Source: UBA2108 sp002713215
GTDB lineage: Bacteria > Bacteroidota > Bacteroidia > Flavobacteriales_G > Salibacteraceae
Assembly (NCBI GenBank): GCA_937891015.1
Contig: CALAPY010000113.1
Location: 1-20,155, forward strand
Length of the DNA: 20,155 nucleotides
Direction: 5' to 3'
In this document: positions 16,531 through 20,155 of the stretch, in pieces
Layout: each line of letters opens with the position of its first letter
Numbering within the stretch: position 1 is the first letter of the stretch
Notes under the pieces: model-generated
Told to the model about the DNA's origin: nothing
Seen by the model: only the letters and a program-made list of their open reading frames with translations
Database searches by the model: none
Translations under genes and position numbers: made by a program

Positions 16531-16780
16531 TCTTTAATGGCTTTATTCTATTAATGAACAATATTCATCAAATAACGTCCTAATTAGCTTTCTTACTTAA
16601 GTTTCATTCTTCCCAAAGTTCAACCAAAACCCTAGCATATACCAGAATCCAAATCAGGTTTTGATTTTTTGTATAAAATGAAATAGCATAGAAATTTGAG
16701 GTAGGATTGTTTGTACTGCCCACCATAAGAGGAGTTCAAGGCACATTAAGATACTTGAAGATTTCAAAAACAGCACCCTT

Positions 16781-16806
16781 AAACTAAGGCACACCTTAGT
16801 TTTTTT
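16781..16806 (+). terminator. Strong terminator-like hairpin with no gene upstream
   Basis: AAACTAAGG (16781-16789), loop CACA and CCTTAGTTT (16794-16802) form a perfect 9-bp stem running into seven T residues. Flanking CCTTAA and TTAAGG can add an outer arm. It points as a + strand terminator, yet every gene for 7 kb to its left is on the minus strand. It could end antisense transcription or a small RNA. Confidence 0.65.
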
Positions 16807-16900
16807 AAGGTTTAGCTTATTCAAGGTAAGCCATTGCTTAGCTTCCCTGTAAAACGCCACCACTTTCCGAAAAGCGTAGCCGGTTTTCGAAAAAAGAAGA

Positions 16901-16936
16901 GTGTAGCCATACCCAGTAGGGGGTGCTACACCCCTT
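16901..16936. repeat. Hairpin unit, copy 1
   Basis: GTGTAGC and GCTACAC arms (7 bp) enclose CATACCC and GGGGGT, which can pair further inside. A copy with only two differing bases (AG here, TC there, in the loop) lies at 17075-17110, 174 bp away. Confidence 0.85.
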
Positions 16937-16996
16937 TGCACCAAGAAGTGTAGCCGGGTTTTGCTTTTTTAAGTGTAGCAGGTCAAAAAAATTTTA

Positions 16997-17033
16997 GGTG
17001 TAGCCATACTTTTTTTTTCAAAGTGGCTACACC
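16997..17033. repeat. 10-bp perfect inverted repeat within the array
   Basis: GGTGTAGCCA at 16997-17006 is exactly complementary to TGGCTACACC at 17024-17033, with a 17-nt loop containing nine T residues. Confidence 0.85.
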
Positions 17034-17074
17034 CGTTTCTGAAAAAAGTGTATCCGGTTTTTATAAAATTGAAA

Positions 17075-17110
17075 GTGTAGCCATACCCTCTAGGGGGTGC
17101 TACACCCCTT
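17075..17110. repeat. Hairpin unit, copy 2
   Basis: Near-identical to 16901-16936: the arms and the run of five G are unchanged and only two loop bases differ. The high identity against divergent surroundings suggests recent duplication or selection. Confidence 0.85.
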
Positions 17111-17349
17111 AACGAAAATAATGGATCGGGTTTTTCGAAAAGTTCAACTTGTAGCCATGCTCAAACGCCCGGCTACACTGAATTTTTTACATTATTTGGG
17201 AATTCGTGGAAAAATAAAACGGGCTACACCTTGTTTTATTATTGGTCAGCACCGACACCCAGGGTTTTACCAAAATTCCATGCCCCGACCACCTTTAATA
17301 ATTAAAATAGAAACCTGCTACTGTTTACGGCAGTTAAACCAAAGAAATT

Positions 17350-17616
17350 ATGAGAACACGGTTAAAAAGAATAAAATACAAAACCACAGCCTTAGTATGC
17401 GGACATGTAATGATAGCAAAAAAGATAAGCGGGCGGGCACTTGCCAGGCAATTGGGTATTCACTTTACTACCTGGCACCGTTACGTGCGGGGAGAACGCA
17501 GGCCCAATACCACAATAAAAGCCCGATTGGTTTCCATGATGGGGGTCGAAAATTTTATCGAACTCATTCAAAGGGCTTACAAAGACAAACGTAGAATACA
17601 ATCCCGATTAAAATAG
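17350..17616 (+). CDS. Small XRE/Cro-like helix-turn-helix DNA-binding protein
   Basis: An 88-aa basic protein, predicted transcriptional regulator or DNA-binding factor. Residues about 27-66 fit a XRE-type HTH: ISGRALARQLGIHFTTWHRY then VRGERRPNTTIKARLVSMMG, with a typical A-x-x-L-G-I turn and recognition helix TTWHRYVRG. The N-terminus (MRTRLKRIKYK) and C-terminus (YKDKRRIQSRLK) are strongly basic. It starts at the ATG at 17350; a later ATG at 17410 would trim the basic arm. It sits 120 bp downstream of the GTGTAGCC array, whose regular sites are natural candidates for its operators, and 81 bp upstream of the 134-aa gene on the same strand. Phage or mobile-element origin is possible. Confidence 0.7.
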   Translation: MRTRLKRIKYKTTALVCGHVMIAKKISGRALARQLGIHFTTWHRYVRGERRPNTTIKARLVSMMGVENFIELIQRAYKDKRRIQSRLK

Positions 17617-17697
17617 CAGGAGTAGTGCAGCATCCGGAAATCCTTCAAGGATGAGAAACAACAGCAAGGAGATATAAACCAATAAAATTTGTCAATT

Positions 17698-18102
17698 ATG
17701 ATTACGTTAAATGATCTAACCACTGAAGAGTTGCAATACGTACGCTCGAAGTGGGCCTCTGAAATAACGGAGATAGACAAAGAAAAGGCGCGAAAGCAGG
17801 AAAGGCTTGACGCAAAGCTTGATAGCCAGGGCGATGATGCTGCGGCTAAGGCCAGTTTGCAAGCCGATATTGCACACGCCCAATCGGTGCGTGATGTGTT
17901 GGTGGCCAACAATGCCGATGCTGCTCTTATAGCTGCTCAAGATGCCGTTATAGCGGAGCTGCAATCGGAGTTGGATGCCTATGGCCTCAGCTCCAGTTAC
18001 GTAAGCCCTACGGATGCCATACTCCAGCAAATGGATTTGGACGAGTTGACTTACGCTTCTCAGCGACGTGCTGCCCGAATTGTTGAGATCGATGCGATCT
18101 AA
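17698..18102 (+). CDS. 134-aa helical protein with N/C-terminal duplication, function unknown
   Basis: An acidic, Ala-rich, almost wholly helical protein starting at ATG 17698. A longer frame from a TTG at 17689 adds only three residues. Residues 7-27 (LTTEELQYVRSKWASEITEI plus D) align without gaps to 112-132 (MDLDELTYASQRRAARIVEI plus D), 8 of 21 identical, so the protein begins and ends with copies of one motif. Between them, residues 28-100 look like a helical hairpin or coiled coil (KEKARKQERLDAKL ... AQDAVIAELQSELDAYG). No membrane segment or known domain. It lies 81 bp after the HTH gene and probably shares its transcript, which would end at the terminator at 18239-18267. Its GC content and Ala codons stand out from the AT-rich operon to the left. 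Confidence 0.65.
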   Translation: MITLNDLTTEELQYVRSKWASEITEIDKEKARKQERLDAKLDSQGDDAAAKASLQADIAHAQSVRDVLVANNADAALIAAQDAVIAELQSELDAYGLSSSYVSPTDAILQQMDLDELTYASQRRAARIVEIDAI

Positions 18103-18118
18103 GCAATTGCAGATTTAA

Positions 18119-18208
18119 GCGCCTCCGCTATAGCTACAGGCGACGCGTGGAGCGCCTCCGCTATAGCTACAGGCGAAACGCAGGGCGCCTATGCATTAGC
18201 TACGGCGC
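18119..18208 (+). repeat. Three tandem 33-bp repeats with hairpin potential
   Basis: Copies begin at 18119, 18152 and 18185, exactly 33 bp apart. Copies 1 and 2 share their first 25 bases (GCGCCTCCGC then TATAGCTACAGGCGA), and differ mostly in the last 8. Copy 3 is diverged (GCGCCTATGCATTAGCTACG) and one base shorter. Each can fold: CGCCT with AGGCG in copies 1-2, and GCGCC with GGCGC in copy 3. They lie between the 134-aa gene stop and its terminator, in the predicted 3' UTR. Confidence 0.85.
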
Positions 18209-18238
18209 TCACGGAAAAATCTGCACTACTCATGTAAG

Positions 18239-18267
18239 GGATGTTTCTTCGGAAGCATCCTTTTTTT
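18239..18267 (+). terminator. Rho-independent terminator with UUCG loop
   Basis: GGATGTTTC (18239-18247) pairs with GAAGCATCC (18252-18260) across a UUCG tetraloop, nine pairs including one G-U, then seven T residues. It ends the HTH / 134-aa transcript. Confidence 0.9.
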
Positions 18268-18285
18268 GTGGAGTAGGGAGGGGGC

Positions 18286-18323
18286 AAAAAAGAAACCCCA
18301 GCCTTATATCTAAGGCCAGGGTT
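18286..18323 (-). terminator. Rho-independent terminator of the SBBP-repeat gene
   Basis: Arms 18294-18306 and 18311-18323 (AACCC and GCCTTA against TAAGGC and GGGTT, with a two-base mismatch) form a stem with a TATC loop. On the minus strand it is followed by TTTCTTTTTT. It lies 31 bp past the stop of the leftward gene. Confidence 0.85.
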
Positions 18324-18353
18324 CTTCATCGTAGGTCCCGTTAGTAATATTGG

Positions 18354-20155
18354 TTATTCCTTTATAAACTTAACCGTTGCCACTTTACTATTTTGCTGCA
18401 AGCGCAGCAAATAAGTTCCAACACTCAACCAACCAACAGCAAGGGCATTTTGCTCTGGCGAAACTTTACCCGATTGCAATTCCCTTCCGCTAATATCTAA
18501 GAGTTGGTAATTCGCTTCCCCTTCCAGGTCTATATGAAGCCACAAATTGGTTGGATTAGGATAGGCAATTACCTTCCAATTGTCGGCTCTAATTTCTTCA
18601 ACAGTAACAAAGGTGTCAAACATGGAAATATCGAAACGAGCCGCATAGGTTGCACTATGCCCCCTGGGATTTATTGCTTTGGTATCATCATACCAGGCGG
18701 TTCCACCTAAATCTTCCAGTGGAAACTTGGTTCTACCTGAAACTGTTCTCCCACTTAAATACAAATAGTCGTTTCCATAGGTTCTGACTTTGGTAATATG
18801 ATCGTCATGTTTTCCACCAAAATAGGTTGTCCAGGTGCGGAGGCGTTCGTAATTAAAAGCAGCCAGAAAGCCTCCCGGGGAAGCTCCCATCTTGTTTACA
18901 CCCAAATTAAATATATCGGGGTTGTATTGCAATGGAAAAGCATAAGAGGGTCTGCAATCATCAATATCCCCGGAAACATAAACATTCCCGTCGTCATCGA
19001 CATCAATTCCGGTTCCATGATCGGCCCCGTCTCCACCCAAATAAGTACTCCAGAGCAATTCCCCGTCGTTAGAAAATTCCGAGATAAAACCATCAAAGTT
19101 TGAACTCCCCGGATTACTTCCAATCACAGTATCGAAATAGGCCCTGGGTCCTGGTTGCTTTAATGGAAACCCGGTAGTTCCCGGTGCCTGGCCAGTAATA
19201 AATACATTTTCTCCGTCGCTTGCTATATCGTAAGGGGTACTGCCGACGTTACGGCCAAAATAAGTACTCCAGATTAAACTGTCTAAACTATCTAACTTAA
19301 TCATAAAGATGGGTGATCTATAAGGAATGGTAGGACCGGTTTCGAAATGAGCATTACCTCCCGGATCTTTTAATTCCAGACCATCCCGATCGCTTCCTGT
19401 AATAAAAACGTTGTCGTTGGCATCGAAACAGAGGGCCGAAAAATCGGCAGATGTACTGCTTTTGTAGCGAGTGGCCCACTGAACAGTGTGGTTGGGGTTC
19501 CATTTTTGAATAAACAAATGACCCGTAGGGCTTGAATGGGCCCCTGTTTTGTAGAGGTAGTGTGTACCAATGGGTCCAGAACCCAACAGGTAATACTCGT
19601 CTTTGCTGTTGATTTCCAGGTCGTAAACCTTCAGGTCGCTACCAATACCAAAATAAGTAGTATAAATAAGTTGCTTTCCATTACTCGAAAACCTGGCAAT
19701 AACCAAGTCAAAGTTACCAGCGTTAGGGCCATCGGGTACGGTATCGACCCAGGCACCGGTAGGTTGGCTCACAGGAAAAGGAATGTCGGTACTTTGGGTT
19801 CTAAATGCCACGTGGGCCTCGTCCTGGCTGCTGATGGTAATAACAGGATCTTGTTCCAATTTGCTCCCGCCATAAAAAGTAGCGTATTTACGCACTTGTG
19901 TAACTGAATCAAATTTGAGAATGTACAAATTTCCACTTCTATTTATTTTCTTAAACAGAGCACCTTGTGAGTATGGGAATTTTGGCTCTGACGTGGTTCC
20001 ACAGAAATAATTTCTACCGTATTGTTCCAGGGCCACATCGGTATTGCTGCTTGCCATTTGCCCCCCGTAGTAGGTACACCAGCCCAGGTTTTTGGTGGCA
20101 ACACTAGAAGAACTGGTAGGTAGTTCGTAACCAAACTGAAGCACCAGGGTTTGGG
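18354..20155 (-). CDS. SBBP-repeat beta-propeller-like protein with T9SS C-terminal sorting domain (5' end outside the window)
   Basis: At least 599 residues of a large secreted protein; the frame stays open to the right edge, so its start and signal peptide are missing. The GTG at 20144 is just a codon in the frame. The visible part contains repeated blade-like units marked by W-x-TY-[FY]-G-G: WCTYYGGQ, YATFYGGSK, IYTTYFG, IWSTYFG, LWSTYLGGDG and WTTYFGGKHDD, spaced roughly 55-90 residues, with intervening D-x-x-x-N-V-[FY]-[IV]-[ST]-G strands (DDDGNVYVSGD, DANDNVFITGS). That is the SBBP pattern. The last ~75 residues (VIAYPNPTNLWLHIDL ... GRELQSG ... VGTYLLRL ... FIKE) are a type A T9SS sorting domain, so it is exported and anchored or released at the cell surface. 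Role unknown; often adhesion-like or structural. Confidence 0.88.
   Translation of the reverse strand, partial: QTLVLQFGYELPTSSSSVATKNLGWCTYYGGQMASSNTDVALEQYGRNYFCGTTSEPKFPYSQGALFKKINRSGNLYILKFDSVTQVRKYATFYGGSKLEQDPVITISSQDEAHVAFRTQSTDIPFPVSQPTGAWVDTVPDGPNAGNFDLVIARFSSNGKQLIYTTYFGIGSDLKVYDLEINSKDEYYLLGSGPIGTHYLYKTGAHSSPTGHLFIQKWNPNHTVQWATRYKSSTSADFSALCFDANDNVFITGSDRDGLELKDPGGNAHFETGPTIPYRSPIFMIKLDSLDSLIWSTYFGRNVGSTPYDIASDGENVFITGQAPGTTGFPLKQPGPRAYFDTVIGSNPGSSNFDGFISEFSNDGELLWSTYLGGDGADHGTGIDVDDDGNVYVSGDIDDCRPSYAFPLQYNPDIFNLGVNKMGASPGGFLAAFNYERLRTWTTYFGGKHDDHITKVRTYGNDYLYLSGRTVSGRTKFPLEDLGGTAWYDDTKAINPRGHSATYAARFDISMFDTFVTVEEIRADNWKVIAYPNPTNLWLHIDLEGEANYQLLDISGRELQSGKVSPEQNALAVGWLSVGTYLLRLQQNSKVATVKFIKE

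Larger units (their letters stand above)
16874..17229. repeat. Array of 13 GTGTAGCC / GGCTACAC sites at ~25-bp spacing
   Basis: Forward sites begin at 16874 (GCGTAGCC), 16901, 16948, 16973 (last base A), 16998, 17048 (GTGTATCC), 17075 and 17149 (TTGTAGCC). Inverted sites begin at 16924, 17025, 17098, 17171 and 17222; those at 16924 and 17098 read TGCTACAC. Centre-to-centre gaps are 27, 23, 24, 25, 25, 27, 23, 27, 23, 51, 22 and 51 bp, a lattice of about 25 bp with two empty slots; the slot near 17124 holds a decayed form (ATGGATCGGG). Text between sites is AT-rich and differs. Several forward sites continue CGG(G)TTTT, others CATAC. It lies directly upstream of the small HTH gene. Confidence 0.85.
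16531..17349. other. Gene-free 0.8-kb region with a hairpin and a regular repeat array
   Basis: Open frames here are low-quality and cross the repeats, so I call no gene. 16531-16770 is AT-rich and contains the presumed promoter of the leftward nuclease operon, with no clear TAnnTTTG match. 16777-16806 is a terminator-like hairpin. 16874-17229 is the GTGTAGCC array, and 17230-17349 is the upstream region of the HTH gene. Confidence 0.7.

Noticed and set aside
16654..16944. 96-residue minus-strand open frame
   Set aside because: It runs through the terminator-like hairpin and into the repeat array and has no protein-like composition or recognisable domain.
16874..17229. CRISPR array
   Set aside because: The shared core is only about 8 bp, occurs in both orientations, the intervals between sites are short and T/A-rich rather than unique ~30-bp spacers, and no cas gene is nearby.
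17097..17594. 165-residue plus-strand open frame overlapping the HTH gene
   Set aside because: It starts inside an array hairpin and overlaps in another frame the HTH gene, whose product has a clear domain.
20142..20144. GTG as the true start of the SBBP-repeat gene
   Set aside because: The frame stays open to the window edge, no signal peptide follows this codon, and a T9SS cargo must have one, so the start lies outside.

Overview
The window reads as a piece of a Bacteroidota chromosome, most likely Flavobacteriales. The evidence is two large secreted proteins with C-terminal type IX secretion (T9SS) sorting domains, a Cys/Asp-rich GCTD...NYN...DDGSC module typical of that phylum's surface proteins, several TAnnTTTG-type -7 elements, moderately AT-rich DNA and weak Shine-Dalgarno sequences. 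Genus cannot be read from the sequence.

Layout. 1-1212: terminator of an upstream gene, a small secreted lipoprotein-like protein and a 69-aa exported protein. 1399-4453: a translationally coupled pair, a glutamate-cysteine-ligase-like amidoligase fused to two CBS domains and an AstE/aspartoacylase-like zinc hydrolase. 4486-8138: envelope and surface genes, namely a two-TM protein, a LamG/T9SS secreted protein, and a two-gene leftward operon of exported proteins. 8241-9738: prmC (release-factor glutamine methyltransferase) behind a clear -7 element and a structured leader, followed by a DUF6913-like gene. 9748-10682: an unlisted-length 58-aa protein and a PEMT/isoprenylcysteine-methyltransferase-like membrane protein.

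10904-16530 is the main accessory region. It holds three leftward genes: a 1264-aa protein with an N-terminal PD-(D/E)XK nuclease-like domain, a degenerate P-loop-like/STAND-like region and a long helical body; a HEPN RNase (RiboL-PSP-HEPN type, R-x4-H); and a second PD-(D/E)XK nuclease-like protein carrying a perfect 9-bp microsatellite that encodes (Gly-Phe-Asp)n. Two predicted DNases and one predicted RNase in one operon suggest an antiphage or other conflict system. I cannot match it to a named one.

16531-18340 is non-coding apart from two small genes. A lattice of thirteen GTGTAGCC / GGCTACAC sites at about 25-bp spacing (16874-17229) precedes a small XRE-like HTH protein and a 134-aa helical protein with an internal duplication. 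Three 33-bp tandem repeats and a strong UUCG terminator follow. This looks like a self-contained module of unknown nature. 18354-20155 is the 3' part of a large SBBP-repeat, T9SS-secreted protein that runs off the window.
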